A DNA stretch of 64,000 nucleotides from Salegentibacter sp. 24 (GTDB lineage: Bacteria; Bacteroidota; Bacteroidia; Flavobacteriales; Flavobacteriaceae): positions 1 to 64,000 of the forward strand of contig NZ_SNWE01000006.1 of NCBI RefSeq assembly GCF_004362395.1, written 5' to 3'. The position numbers and the translations under genes were made by a program. Under the pieces are notes generated by a model, which worked only from the letters and a program-made list of their open reading frames with translations, did not search any database and was not told where the DNA came from. Within the stretch, counting starts at the first letter, position 1. Every line of letters starts with the position of its first letter. Below are positions 27,140-35,961 of this stretch, in pieces.

Positions 27140-27158
27140 TATTCAAACGGGTCTTTTT
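27125..27158 (+). terminator. his attenuator terminator
   Basis: AAGACCCGTTTGA (27125-27137) and TCAAACGGGTCTT (27143-27155) form a perfect 13-bp stem with a 5-base loop, followed by a T-run. It lies between the leader peptide and hisG. Confidence 0.92.
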
Positions 27159-27208
27159 ATTTTATAATTATAATATCAATACCAGATAGGTTAAAATAAA
27201 TATTTAAA

Positions 27209-28072
27209 ATGAGTCAGGAAAAATTAAGAATTGCTATTCAAAAATCAGGTCGGTTAAACGAAGATTCGCTGAAAATATTAAAAGATGCAGGAATCTCTAT
27301 AGATAACGGAAAGGAGCAACTTAAGGCTTCCTCCCGAAATTTTCCGTTGGAAGTTATGTATCTTAGAAATGGTGATATTCCACAGTATTTACGTGATGGC
27401 GTTGTAGATGTGGCTATTATTGGTGAGAACGTGCTAATTGAAAAAGGAAAAGATATCATCCAGGGTGAAAAGCTTGGTTTTTCAAAATGTCGTGTTTCAC
27501 TGGCCGTACCAAAATCAATGAAATATACGGGAATTAGTGACCTTAATGGCAAAAAGATCGCTACTTCTTACCCAAATACGGTAAATGAATTTTTGGATAA
27601 AAAGGGCATTAGTGCTGAACTGCATATTATAAACGGTTCGGTTGAGATTGCACCAAATATAGGTCTGGCAGATGCCATATGTGATATAGTTTCCAGTGGT
27701 AGCACTTTATTTAAAAACGGATTAAAAGAAGTAGAAGTAATGCTCAAAAGTGAAGCAGTACTTGCTGTTTCACCAAAAATATCAGGGGCTCGGCAAGAAA
27801 TATTGGAAAAATTACAGTTCAGACTTAAATCCGTTTTAAACGCAAGGACTTCAAAATACATTTTATTAAATGCTCCAAATGAAAATCTTGAGAACATTAT
27901 TAAATTACTACCTGGAATGCGCAGCCCTACCGTGTTACCTCTGGCAGAAGAAGGTTGGAGTTCAATTCATACCGTAATTAACGAAGAACGATTTTGGGAA
28001 GTAATAGACGAATTAAAACAAAATGGCGCAGAAGGTATTCTGGTAGCGCCAATTGAAAAAATGGTACTTTAA
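27209..28072 (+). CDS. hisG: ATP phosphoribosyltransferase, long form (HisG)
   Basis: HisG joins ATP and PRPP in the first step of histidine synthesis. The 287 residues match the long form with a C-terminal ACT-like regulatory domain (about 212-287, TSKYILLNAPNENLENIIKLLPGMRSPTVLPLAEEGW), where histidine binds. So feedback inhibition should not need HisZ, which is not seen here. Substrate-binding parts include the N-terminal RIAIQKSGRL and the PRPP segment DAICDIVSSGSTL. The gene starts 50 bases after the attenuator terminator. Confidence 0.97.
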   Translation: MSQEKLRIAIQKSGRLNEDSLKILKDAGISIDNGKEQLKASSRNFPLEVMYLRNGDIPQYLRDGVVDVAIIGENVLIEKGKDIIQGEKLGFSKCRVSLAVPKSMKYTGISDLNGKKIATSYPNTVNEFLDKKGISAELHIINGSVEIAPNIGLADAICDIVSSGSTLFKNGLKEVEVMLKSEAVLAVSPKISGARQEILEKLQFRLKSVLNARTSKYILLNAPNENLENIIKLLPGMRSPTVLPLAEEGWSSIHTVINEERFWEVIDELKQNGAEGILVAPIEKMVL

Positions 28073-28073
28073 A

Positions 28074-29363
28074 ATGAATAAATTTGATAATCCAAGGCCG
28101 GAAGAATGGCCAGAAATTCTAAAAAGACCAACCCAAACATTAGAAGATATTAAAGAAACGGTAAACCAGGTTTTTACTGAAGTAAAAGCAAAAGGAAACA
28201 AAGCTGTTTCAAAATACACTGAACTTTTTGATGGTATAAGTCTTGATAATATACGAGTCTCTAAGACAGAGGTAAATGCAGCTGAAGAAAAAATTTCAGA
28301 TGAATTAAAGCAGGCCATTCACCTGGCCAAAATTAATATTGAAAAATTCCATGCTGCCCAAAAAACAGAGAAAATTGAGGTAGAGACCTCAAGTGGTGTA
28401 AATTGCTGGCAGGAAAAAAGAGCCATCCAAAAAGTTGGCTTGTATATTCCAGGAGGTAGTGCTCCTTTGTTTTCCACTATTTTAATGTTAGCCGTTCCTG
28501 CAAATATAGCAGGGTGTGATGAAATTGTGCTGTGTACGCCTCCAGATGTAAAAGGTAATGTTCACCCGGCAATCCTATACACTGCGGGATTATGCGGAGT
28601 CACAAAAATTTTCAAAATTGGTGGAATTCAAGCCATTGCTGCCCTGACCTTTGGTACCGAAAATGTTCCCAAAGTGTATAAAATCTTTGGTCCCGGTAAT
28701 CAATTTGTAACTGTCGCTAAACAACTGGCTACGGGACATAATGTAGCTATAGATATGCCAGCTGGACCATCAGAATTATTGGTTTACGCTGATGATTCAG
28801 CTAATGCCGCCTTTGTTGCATCCGATCTATTAAGCCAGGCTGAGCACGGAGTTGATAGTCAGGTAATTTTAGTATCAAATTCAAAGGAACTCATAGCTAG
28901 CGTGGAAGCTGAATTGGAAAATCAATTAAAAGTCCTACCTCGAAAAAGCATTGCTGAGAAAGCTATTGCTCATTCCAGATTAATTTTTATTGATAATCAG
29001 GAGGATGCTTTAAAATTAATTAATGAATACGGACCTGAACATTTCATTATTTGTGCAGAAAATGAGGATTTTTATACCAGTGGTATACAAAATGCTGGCT
29101 CAGTATTTATTGGCAACTACACTCCGGAAAGTGCTGGAGACTATGCTTCCGGAACCAATCATACGCTACCGACAAATGGCTATGCCAAACAATATAGTGG
29201 AGTGAATCTGGATAGTTTTATGAAGAGTATGACCTTTCAAAAAATATCAGAAAATGGAATACGGGAAATAGGTCCGGCTATTGAATTTATGGCAGAAGCA
29301 GAAGGATTACACGCTCACAAAAATGCTGTGAGTTTACGTTTAAAGGAATTAAAAACCAAATAA
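28074..29363 (+). CDS. hisD: Histidinol dehydrogenase
   Basis: HisD oxidises histidinol to histidine in the last two steps of the pathway, with NAD and zinc. I placed the start at ATG 28074 (MNKFDNPRPEEW, 429 aa); an upstream frame extension overlaps hisG. Visible motifs are VGLYIPGGSAPLFSTILMLAVPA, GPGNQFV, DMPAGPSELLV, the zinc-site AEHGVDSQ, and GPEHF with the catalytic Glu-His. It starts 1 base after the hisG stop. A 141-base gap with no strong signal separates it from hisC. Confidence 0.97.
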   Translation: MNKFDNPRPEEWPEILKRPTQTLEDIKETVNQVFTEVKAKGNKAVSKYTELFDGISLDNIRVSKTEVNAAEEKISDELKQAIHLAKINIEKFHAAQKTEKIEVETSSGVNCWQEKRAIQKVGLYIPGGSAPLFSTILMLAVPANIAGCDEIVLCTPPDVKGNVHPAILYTAGLCGVTKIFKIGGIQAIAALTFGTENVPKVYKIFGPGNQFVTVAKQLATGHNVAIDMPAGPSELLVYADDSANAAFVASDLLSQAEHGVDSQVILVSNSKELIASVEAELENQLKVLPRKSIAEKAIAHSRLIFIDNQEDALKLINEYGPEHFIICAENEDFYTSGIQNAGSVFIGNYTPESAGDYASGTNHTLPTNGYAKQYSGVNLDSFMKSMTFQKISENGIREIGPAIEFMAEAEGLHAHKNAVSLRLKELKTK

Positions 29364-29504
29364 ACAAAGTGCCTATTTGGACATTACTTTTAGTTCTCAA
29401 GCTCGGTTTAATGACAGTTTTAAGAGGTATTGCCTTCCAAAGCACGAACCGGAAAACAGATTTATGAGAAGAAAAAATAAGATTCAGGTAGCCTTTATAG
29501 AAGA

Positions 29505-30548
29505 ATGAAAGATTTCAATATTAAAAAACTTATTCGGCTTAATATAGCTGGTTTAAAACCTTATTCATCGGCCAGGGATGAATATCAGGCTACGGGTTCT
29601 GAAATGGTTTTTCTTGATGCAAATGAGAATCCATTTCAAACTGATGTTAACCGATATCCCGATCCACAGCAGCGCAACCTCAAGATTGAATTAGCAAAGC
29701 TAAAAAATGTTCCGGCCAAAAATATTTTACTTGGCAACGGTAGTGATGAAGTTCTGGACTTATTGTTTAGAGCATTTTGTGAACCTGGAAAGGATAATAT
29801 TATCACCTTACCGCCAACTTATGGGATGTATAAAGTACTGGCCAATATTAACAATATAGAAAACAGAGAAATCTTACTGAATTCAGATTTTGAACCTAAT
29901 GTCCAAGAAATTTTAAATTCGGTGGATCAGGACTCAAAGATCATTTTCCTGTGTTCTCCAAATAACCCGACAGGGAATTCTTTTTCAGAAAATAGTGTGA
30001 TAGAAATTCTTTTGAATTTCAAGGGACTGGTAATTATTGATGAAGCATATATCGATTTTTCCGCAAAGGAAAGTTGGTTAAAAAGGTTAGGGGAATTTCC
30101 TAATCTTGTAATAACTCAAACGCTCTCGAAAGCCTTCGGAATGGCTGGAATTAGGCTGGGGATTTGTTATGCCTCCTCTGGGATAATAGAGATTCTAAAC
30201 AAAATAAAGCCCCCTTACAACGTGAACGAATTAACCCAGGTCAGGGCACTTAATCGTGTACTGGATATCGAAAATGTAAATTCGGAAGTCGCTGAATTAC
30301 TAAAGGAGAGGAAGCATTTAAAAAAGGCTTTAATTAAAGTGAAATTTATTACATATATATATCCTTCAGATGCTAATTTTATCCTGGTAAAAGTGGATGA
30401 TGCTAATAAAAGATACCAGCAGTTACTTCAAAAAGGGATAGTAATCAGAAATAGAACTAGTCAACCCAGGTGCGAAAATACATTGCGCCTTACAGTTGGT
30501 ACTGCTCAGGAGAATCAGAAATTAATAGAGGCTTTAAAAAGTATATAA
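29505..30548 (+). CDS. hisC: Histidinol-phosphate aminotransferase
   Basis: HisC is the PLP enzyme that converts imidazole acetol phosphate to histidinol phosphate. The 347 residues show the fold-type I features: FLDANENPFQ, GNGSDEVLDLLFRAF, SPNNPTGNSF, IDEAYIDFS with the PLP Asp, and the Schiff-base lysine in TQTLSKAFGMAGIRLG. The C-terminal RNRTSQPRCENTLRLTVGT includes the substrate phosphate arginine. The ATG at 29505 overlaps the stop of a 14-codon frame starting at 29464. Confidence 0.97.
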   Translation: MKDFNIKKLIRLNIAGLKPYSSARDEYQATGSEMVFLDANENPFQTDVNRYPDPQQRNLKIELAKLKNVPAKNILLGNGSDEVLDLLFRAFCEPGKDNIITLPPTYGMYKVLANINNIENREILLNSDFEPNVQEILNSVDQDSKIIFLCSPNNPTGNSFSENSVIEILLNFKGLVIIDEAYIDFSAKESWLKRLGEFPNLVITQTLSKAFGMAGIRLGICYASSGIIEILNKIKPPYNVNELTQVRALNRVLDIENVNSEVAELLKERKHLKKALIKVKFITYIYPSDANFILVKVDDANKRYQQLLQKGIVIRNRTSQPRCENTLRLTVGTAQENQKLIEALKSI

Positions 30549-30588
30549 TAAGGATTTTCGCATACGCGGAATTGAGTAAGAATGAATT

Positions 30589-31731
30589 ATGAAAAAAGTT
30601 TTATTTATAGATCGTGATGGAACATTAATCCATGAGCCCGAAGATTATCAGGTAGATAGCATTGAAAAGTTGGAATTCTATCCGGGGGCATTGTTCTATC
30701 TTAAGAAAATTGCAACTGAACTGGATTATGAACTCGTTATGGTCACCAATCAGGATGGATTGGGCACCGAGTCATATCCTGAAGAAAAATTCTGGCCTAT
30801 TCAAAATTTTATATTACAAACTTTTAAAAATGAAGGGGTCGTATTTAATGAAATTTTGATGGATCGTACTTTTGCAAAGGAAAATTCCCAAACCCGAAAG
30901 CCTAACACCGGGTTATTAGAGAAAAAATATCTGAACAATGAAAAGGAATATGATCTAAAACAATCCTTTATGATCGGTGACCGTCTTACAGATATTGAAT
31001 TTGCATATAATTTTGGTGGTAAGGGGATATTTATCGATACTCATGAGGATTTAGCTACTGATGAAGTCAAGAACGATCCAATAGAGCTTGAAGAAACCAT
31101 TGTTCTAAAAACAGGTAGCTGGAAAAAGATTTATGAATTCCTAAAGTTAAATGACAGAACGTCTGAAATTTCAAGGAAAACCAATGAAACCGATATTTAT
31201 ATCTGGTTGAATCTAGATGGTACCGGTAGATCTGAAATAAGTACGGGAATTGCATTTTTTGATCATATGCTTGATCAAATCGCCCGTCATGGCCAAATGG
31301 ATCTTACCGTGAGCGTTAGTGGGGATTTGGAAGTAGATGAACACCATACCATAGAAGACACAGCAATTGCCCTGGGGGAAGTATTTAGTAAAGCTTTAGG
31401 AAACAAACTGGGAATAGAACGTTACGGTTTTTGTCTTCCGATGGATGACTGCCTGTCACAGGTGGCTATTGATTTTGGAGGCAGAAACTGGATTGTTTGG
31501 GAAACTGAATTTAATCGTGAAATGGTAGGTAAAATGCCTACAGAGATGTTCTATCATTTCTTCAAATCTTTTACCGATGGTGCAAAGGCTAACCTAAATG
31601 TAAAAGCCGAAGGCCAGAATGAACATCACAAGATCGAAGCGATCTTTAAGGCCTTTGCTAAAGCTATTAAAATGGCAGTAAAGCGGGACACTGAGAAAAT
31701 GATTCTGCCTTCTACAAAAGGCATGTTATAA
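30589..31731 (+). CDS. hisB: HisB, histidinol-phosphatase / IGP dehydratase fusion
   Basis: The bifunctional protein (380 aa) joins two pathway steps. Residues about 1-165 are the HAD-type histidinol-phosphate phosphatase with [10 protein letters not shown] (nucleophile Asp), MVTNQDGLG, and [12 protein letters not shown]. Residues about 190-380 are imidazoleglycerol-phosphate dehydratase with [30 protein letters not shown] and [16 protein letters not shown], the metal-binding histidine repeats. The fusion is known in enterobacteria and Bacteroidota. It lies in the middle of the his operon, 40 bases after hisC. Confidence 0.97.
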   Translation: MKKVLFIDRDGTLIHEPEDYQVDSIEKLEFYPGALFYLKKIATELDYELVMVTNQDGLGTESYPEEKFWPIQNFILQTFKNEGVVFNEILMDRTFAKENSQTRKPNTGLLEKKYLNNEKEYDLKQSFMIGDRLTDIEFAYNFGGKGIFIDTHEDLATDEVKNDPIELEETIVLKTGSWKKIYEFLKLNDRTSEISRKTNETDIYIWLNLDGTGRSEISTGIAFFDHMLDQIARHGQMDLTVSVSGDLEVDEHHTIEDTAIALGEVFSKALGNKLGIERYGFCLPMDDCLSQVAIDFGGRNWIVWETEFNREMVGKMPTEMFYHFFKSFTDGAKANLNVKAEGQNEHHKIEAIFKAFAKAIKMAVKRDTEKMILPSTKGML

Positions 31732-31777
31732 ATCTGAAGTTAGAAGAATATACTTCTGACTTACAACACTATATAAA

Positions 31778-32359
31778 TTGAAAATAGTTATAATTGATTA
31801 CGGTGCAGGAAACATCCAGAGTATAAAATTCGCAATCGAGCGCCTGGGATATACTGCAATTTTAAGCCGAGATGCGGATGAGATAAAATCGGCCAACAAA
31901 GTTATTTTTCCCGGGGTAGGAGAGGCAAGCAGTGCGATGAGAATGCTTAAGTCAGCTGGTTTGGATAAGGTGATTCCGGCTTTAGAACAGCCGGTATTAG
32001 GAATTTGCCTTGGAATGCAATTAATGTGTACATATTGCGAAGAAGGTGATACTGAAGGACTTGGTATTTTTCACGCTAGGGTGGTGAAATTCAGTAATCA
32101 ACTTAAAGTTCCACAAATTGGTTGGAACCGTATTCACGATTTAAAATCAGATTTATTTAAAGGAATATCAGAAGGGGAGTTCGTATACCTGGTGCATAGT
32201 TATTATGTAAAGGAATGTGAAGAAACTATCGCTTCTACCGAATATGGAGTAGAATATACTTCCGGTATTCAGAAAGATAATTTCTATGGTCTTCAGTTTC
32301 ATCCTGAAAAAAGCAGTGACGCAGGAGAAAAAATTCTTGAAAACTTTCTGAAGGTTTAA
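31778..32359 (+). CDS. hisH: HisH, glutaminase subunit of IGP synthase
   Basis: HisH is the class I glutamine amidotransferase that feeds ammonia to HisF. The 193 residues contain the oxyanion and nucleophile motif LGICLGMQLM (Cys) and the His-Glu pair in LQFHPEKSS. The start codon is TTG (31778); no ATG is nearby, and the following KIVIIDYGAGN is the conserved N-terminus. Other HisH hallmarks (FPGVGEASSAM, PQIGWNRI) are kept. It is separated from hisB by 46 bases. Confidence 0.97.
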   Translation: MKIVIIDYGAGNIQSIKFAIERLGYTAILSRDADEIKSANKVIFPGVGEASSAMRMLKSAGLDKVIPALEQPVLGICLGMQLMCTYCEEGDTEGLGIFHARVVKFSNQLKVPQIGWNRIHDLKSDLFKGISEGEFVYLVHSYYVKECEETIASTEYGVEYTSGIQKDNFYGLQFHPEKSSDAGEKILENFLKV

Positions 32360-32402
32360 GTTCATACAAGCTATCGATCAATAGACTAACTAAAATAAAG
32401 AA

Positions 32403-33143
32403 ATGAGAATAATTCCAGCTATAGACATAATTGAAGGTAAATGTGTTCGTCTTTCAAAAGGCGATTATAATACCAAAAAAATATATAATGAGCATCCTCT
32501 GGAAGTAGCTAAAAATTTTGAAGCGCATGGAATTCAGTATTTACATTTAGTAGATTTAGATGGGGCAAAATCAAAACATATCGTCAACCATAAAATACTG
32601 GAAGAGATCGCTTCAAAAACCAGTTTAAAAATAGATTTTGGTGGAGGACTTAAAACTGATAAAGATCTAGAGATAGCTTTTGAGTGCGGTGCACACCAGG
32701 TTACCGGCGGCAGTATAGCTGTAAAGGATCCTGAAATTTTTATAGGATGGATTCAAAAATTCGGCCCGGAAAAAATAATTCTGGGTGCTGATGCTAATAA
32801 GGAGATGATCGCTGTGAGCGGCTGGCAGGAAGAATCCTCCAAAGAATTAATTCCTTTTATCCAGGAATATCAGCAGGAAGGTATCAAATTTGTGATTTGT
32901 ACCGATATTTCTAAAGATGGTATGCTCCAGGGTCCCTCCTTTGAACTTTATCAAAGAATTTTATCGAAAACAGCTTCAGATGAGAAAAAAATGAATCTAA
33001 TCGCTTCTGGAGGAATTTCAGAATTTGGAGAATTACCTAAACTGGCTGAGCTTGGATGTGAAGGAACTATAATTGGGAAAGCGATTTATGAAGGCCGAAT
33101 ACAATTAAAAGAACTAGAAAATTATATAATAGAAAGAAGTTAG
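32403..33143 (+). CDS. hisA: HisA, ProFAR isomerase
   Basis: HisA is the (beta-alpha)8 barrel isomerase that opens the ribose of ProFAR. The 246-residue protein has the N-terminal [18 protein letters not shown] with the catalytic Asp, the first phosphate-binding [13 protein letters not shown], the second catalytic Asp in [13 protein letters not shown] and the GGISEFGE loop. It starts 43 bases after hisH and leads into hisF after 30 bases. The gene order BHAF is the classical one. Confidence 0.97.
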   Translation: MRIIPAIDIIEGKCVRLSKGDYNTKKIYNEHPLEVAKNFEAHGIQYLHLVDLDGAKSKHIVNHKILEEIASKTSLKIDFGGGLKTDKDLEIAFECGAHQVTGGSIAVKDPEIFIGWIQKFGPEKIILGADANKEMIAVSGWQEESSKELIPFIQEYQQEGIKFVICTDISKDGMLQGPSFELYQRILSKTASDEKKMNLIASGGISEFGELPKLAELGCEGTIIGKAIYEGRIQLKELENYIIERS

Positions 33144-33173
33144 TATTGCTTTCTTCTTTTCAATCCTGAAAAG

Positions 33174-33929
33174 ATGCTTACAAAACGAATTATACCCTGC
33201 CTGGATATCAAAGACGGAAGAACTGTCAAGGGCGTGAATTTTATCGATTTGCGTGATGCCGGTGACCCTGTGGAACTTGCTGAGATCTACGCCAGGTCCG
33301 GTGCAGATGAACTTGTTTTTCTTGATATTTCTGCCACGGAAGAAAAACGAAAAACACTCGCGAATTTAGTGCGAAGAGTGGCTGAAAAAGTAAATATTCC
33401 TTTTACCGTTGGTGGCGGGATCTCCTCGGTGGAAGACGTGGATATTCTACTGAAAAATGGTGCAGATAAGGTTTCGATAAATTCATCGGCGGTGAAAAGG
33501 CCAGAATTAATCAATGAACTCGCAGCAAAGTTTGGTAGTCAGTGCATTACCGTGGCCATCGACGCCAAGCAGATAAAGGGTCAATGGATGGTGCATTTGG
33601 TTGGTGGCAAAGTACCAACTGAACTAAATTTATTTGAATGGGCTAAGGAAGTACAAGAACGCGGAGCAGGAGAGATCTTGTTTACCTCCATGAATAATGA
33701 CGGAACAAAGGCCGGTTTTGCAAATGAAGCCCTGGCAGTATTATCTTCTAAATTGAATATTCCTATCATAGCATCTGGGGGAGCGGGCAATATGCAGCAT
33801 TTTACTGATACCTTTATAAAAGGCAAAGCAGATGCCGCCCTGGCAGCAAGCGTATTTCATTTTAAAGAAATTGAGATTAAGGATTTAAAAGAAGAGCTTC
33901 GTCGAAATGGAGTAGAGGTTAGGCTTTAA
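33174..33929 (+). CDS. hisF: HisF, cyclase subunit of IGP synthase
   Basis: HisF combines PRFAR with ammonia from HisH to give IGP and AICAR. The 251-residue (beta-alpha)8 barrel shows [20 protein letters not shown] with the catalytic Asp11 region, [32 protein letters not shown] (second catalytic Asp), and [13 protein letters not shown] with the phosphate-binding glycines. All key residues are present. hisIE begins 43 bases after its stop. Confidence 0.98.
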   Translation: MLTKRIIPCLDIKDGRTVKGVNFIDLRDAGDPVELAEIYARSGADELVFLDISATEEKRKTLANLVRRVAEKVNIPFTVGGGISSVEDVDILLKNGADKVSINSSAVKRPELINELAAKFGSQCITVAIDAKQIKGQWMVHLVGGKVPTELNLFEWAKEVQERGAGEILFTSMNNDGTKAGFANEALAVLSSKLNIPIIASGGAGNMQHFTDTFIKGKADAALAASVFHFKEIEIKDLKEELRRNGVEVRL

Positions 33930-33972
33930 ACTGAAACAAGAATAGAATTAAAATAAAGAGAAGAGAAAAAAT

Positions 33973-34590
33973 ATGAATATAGATTTTAACAAAAATAAAG
34001 ACGGCTTGGTCCCCGTGATTATTCAGGATGTTTCCACTAAAAATGTGTTGATGTTGGGATATATGAATGAGGAGGCATTTTTGAAAACCAATGATACTAA
34101 AAAAGTAACATTTTTCAGCAGGTCTAAAAACCGCTTGTGGACCAAAGGTGAGGAAAGTGGTAATTATTTGCATTTGGTTAATATCAAAAATGATTGTGAT
34201 AATGATGCGTTGTTAATTTCGGTTCATCCAGAAGGTCCAACCTGTCATAAAGGAACCGATACCTGCTGGGGCGAAGAAAACGAACCTACTTTCGGATTTC
34301 TTTCAAAACTGGAAGGCATTATAGCGAAAAGGAAGCGAATGAGTGAGGTTGAGCCTGAACTACGTGAAGATAAAAACAGTTATGTTGTTTCACTTTTTGA
34401 TTCAGGGATCAATAAAATAGCCCAGAAAGTAGGAGAGGAGGCCGTAGAAACGGTTATTGAAGCTAAGGATGATAATGCGGAATTGTTTCTAAATGAAAGT
34501 GCAGATTTGCTTTTTCATTATCTTATTTTACTAAAAGCTAAAGGATATTCTTTAAAAGATATTAGCAGGGTCCTGGAAAAAAGACATTAA
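33973..34590 (+). CDS. hisIE: HisIE, phosphoribosyl-AMP cyclohydrolase / PR-ATP pyrophosphatase
   Basis: The 205-residue bifunctional protein carries steps 2 and 3 of the pathway. The HisI half (about 1-115) has MLGYMNEEAFLKT, FSRSKNRLWTKGEESGNYL and the metal-binding DCDNDALL and GPTCHKGTDTCW. The HisE half (about 120-205) is a MazG-like all-helical domain with KVGEEAVETVIEA and ESADLLFHYLI. The gene is last in the operon; a terminator starts at its stop codon. Confidence 0.97.
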   Translation: MNIDFNKNKDGLVPVIIQDVSTKNVLMLGYMNEEAFLKTNDTKKVTFFSRSKNRLWTKGEESGNYLHLVNIKNDCDNDALLISVHPEGPTCHKGTDTCWGEENEPTFGFLSKLEGIIAKRKRMSEVEPELREDKNSYVVSLFDSGINKIAQKVGEEAVETVIEAKDDNAELFLNESADLLFHYLILLKAKGYSLKDISRVLEKRH

Positions 34591-34632
34591 AAAATCCGAC
34601 CGGTATAAAAACATAAGGGTCGGATTTTTTTG
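34591..34632 (+). terminator. his operon terminator
   Basis: ATCCGACC (34594-34601 region) pairs with GGTCGGAT (34618-34625), with a 16-base loop and a long T-run. It directly follows the hisIE stop. Confidence 0.85.
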
Positions 34633-34649
34633 GATTTTTTTAATAAGAG

Positions 34650-35048
34650 CTAAATATTTTCGGCCGCAAAACTTGCCACGGCATGGTCGTTATCTACGCT
34701 ACTGCCAGAAATTCCAACTGCGCCTATAATTTCACCATCTTTATTCTTTAAAGGGATTCCGCCGGGAAATGTTATAAGTCCGTCGTTAGAATGTTCAATA
34801 TTATAAAGTGGTCCTCCGGGTTGAGCTAATTTTCCTATTTCTCCGGTATTCATATCAAAATATCTAGCAGTTTTTGCCTTTTTAATGGCAATATCTACCG
34901 ATCCCAACCAAGCGCCATCCATCCTGGCAAAGGCCATAAGATTTGCTCCAGAGTCTATTACCGCAATGTTCATTTTCACATCCAGTTCTTTCGATTTCTT
35001 TTCCGCGGCAGAAATAATTTTTTGTGCCTGTGATAAGGTAATATTCAT
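34650..35048 (-). CDS. HbpS/GlcG-like heme-binding family protein
   Basis: The 132-residue protein fits the GlcG/HbpS family (Pfam DUF336, heme-degrading or heme-binding). It shows an N-terminal helix ([18 protein letters not shown]), [21 protein letters not shown], the conserved [30 protein letters not shown] and a final His near the C-terminus ([12 protein letters not shown]). No signal peptide is present. The family binds heme or small molecules and often forms octamers; a definite ligand cannot be read. It lies convergent with hisIE. Confidence 0.88.
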   Translation of the reverse strand: MNITLSQAQKIISAAEKKSKELDVKMNIAVIDSGANLMAFARMDGAWLGSVDIAIKKAKTARYFDMNTGEIGKLAQPGGPLYNIEHSNDGLITFPGGIPLKNKDGEIIGAVGISGSSVDNDHAVASFAAENI

Positions 35049-35129
35049 GATTTACAGTTTTTTTAATTAAACCTAAATTATGGCATATTATAATCAACAC
35101 AATGATTTTAAGAGGAATATAACTAAAGT

Positions 35130-35870
35130 TTAATCCTTGTTTCTAACGTAAATTAATTTGAATTTGCTGTTTTGATTGGTGCGAGATTCAATTTCAAATT
35201 TATCAATAGAATGAATCATGGGAGTTAATTTTTGAAACCCATAATTACGGGAATCAAAATTAGGTTGTTTTTTCTGAAGCAAGCTACCAACATCCCCTAG
35301 GAATGCCCATCCATCTTCATCTGCGACATCTGAAATAGTTTGGGAAATAAGTCGAACGACCTTTGGGGTAATTTTATCAACGTTTTTCTTTTTGTTACTT
35401 TTACCACCTTTTTCCGCACTTGGATCACTGTCCTTATCAGAATTTTTCAAGATTTCAATATAGATAAATCGGTCGCAGGCTACAATAAAAGGTTCTGGAG
35501 TTTTCTTCTCCCCGATTCCAATTACATTTTTTCCGGCTTCGCGAAGTCTGGTCGCCAGTCTTGTGAAATCACTATCACTGGATACCAGACAAAAACCATC
35601 TACTTTGTCTGAATATAAAATATCCATCGCATCGATGATCATAGCAGAATCCGTGGCATTTTTTCCCTGGGTGTAACCATATTGCTGAATTGGATTTATG
35701 GCATTTTCCAGCAAAACATTTTTCCATTTAACTAAATGAGGTTTTGTCCAGTCTCCATAAATTCGTTTAATGGTAGGATTTCCATATTTGGCAATTTCTT
35801 CCATCATTTCTTTTATATAGGCAGATGGAATATTATCTCCATCAATTAATACCGCAAGGTTTGTATCCAT
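35130..35870 (-). CDS. NYN-domain (PIN-like) protein with C-terminal OST-HTH/LOTUS domain
   Basis: Residues about 1-145 form a NYN domain, a PIN-like ribonuclease fold. The acidic residues are Asp10 and Asp12 (VLIDGDNI), the Asp residues of NATDSAMIIDAMD, and the VSSDSDFTRLA pair. A Lys/Ser-rich linker (150-170) leads to a C-terminal domain (about 171-246, KVVRLISQTISDVADEDGWAF...) resembling OST-HTH/LOTUS RNA-binding domains. The combination suggests an RNA-cleaving or RNA-sequestering protein, similar to LabA-type proteins. Target RNAs are unknown. It stands alone, with the next upstream gene terminated before it. Confidence 0.9.
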   Translation of the reverse strand: MDTNLAVLIDGDNIPSAYIKEMMEEIAKYGNPTIKRIYGDWTKPHLVKWKNVLLENAINPIQQYGYTQGKNATDSAMIIDAMDILYSDKVDGFCLVSSDSDFTRLATRLREAGKNVIGIGEKKTPEPFIVACDRFIYIEILKNSDKDSDPSAEKGGKSNKKKNVDKITPKVVRLISQTISDVADEDGWAFLGDVGSLLQKKQPNFDSRNYGFQKLTPMIHSIDKFEIESRTNQNSKFKLIYVRNKD

Positions 35871-35907
35871 AAGTTTTTAAGTTTTAGTAAAGATACTTTT
35901 TTTGCAT

Positions 35908-35934
35908 AAAAAAGACGGCTATAAGCCGTCCTTT
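35908..35934 (-). terminator. Terminator of the baeRF-like gene
   Basis: On the minus strand GACGGCT, loop TAT, AGCCGTC and six T's form a compact intrinsic terminator between the baeRF-like gene (stop 35962) and the NYN gene. Confidence 0.85.
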
Positions 35935-35961
35935 TCCCTATTTTAATAATAAATGGAATTA

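Noticed and set aside
27238-28318. Minus-strand frames over hisG and hisD
   Set aside because: The + strand his genes have full families and motifs; the minus frames lack any.
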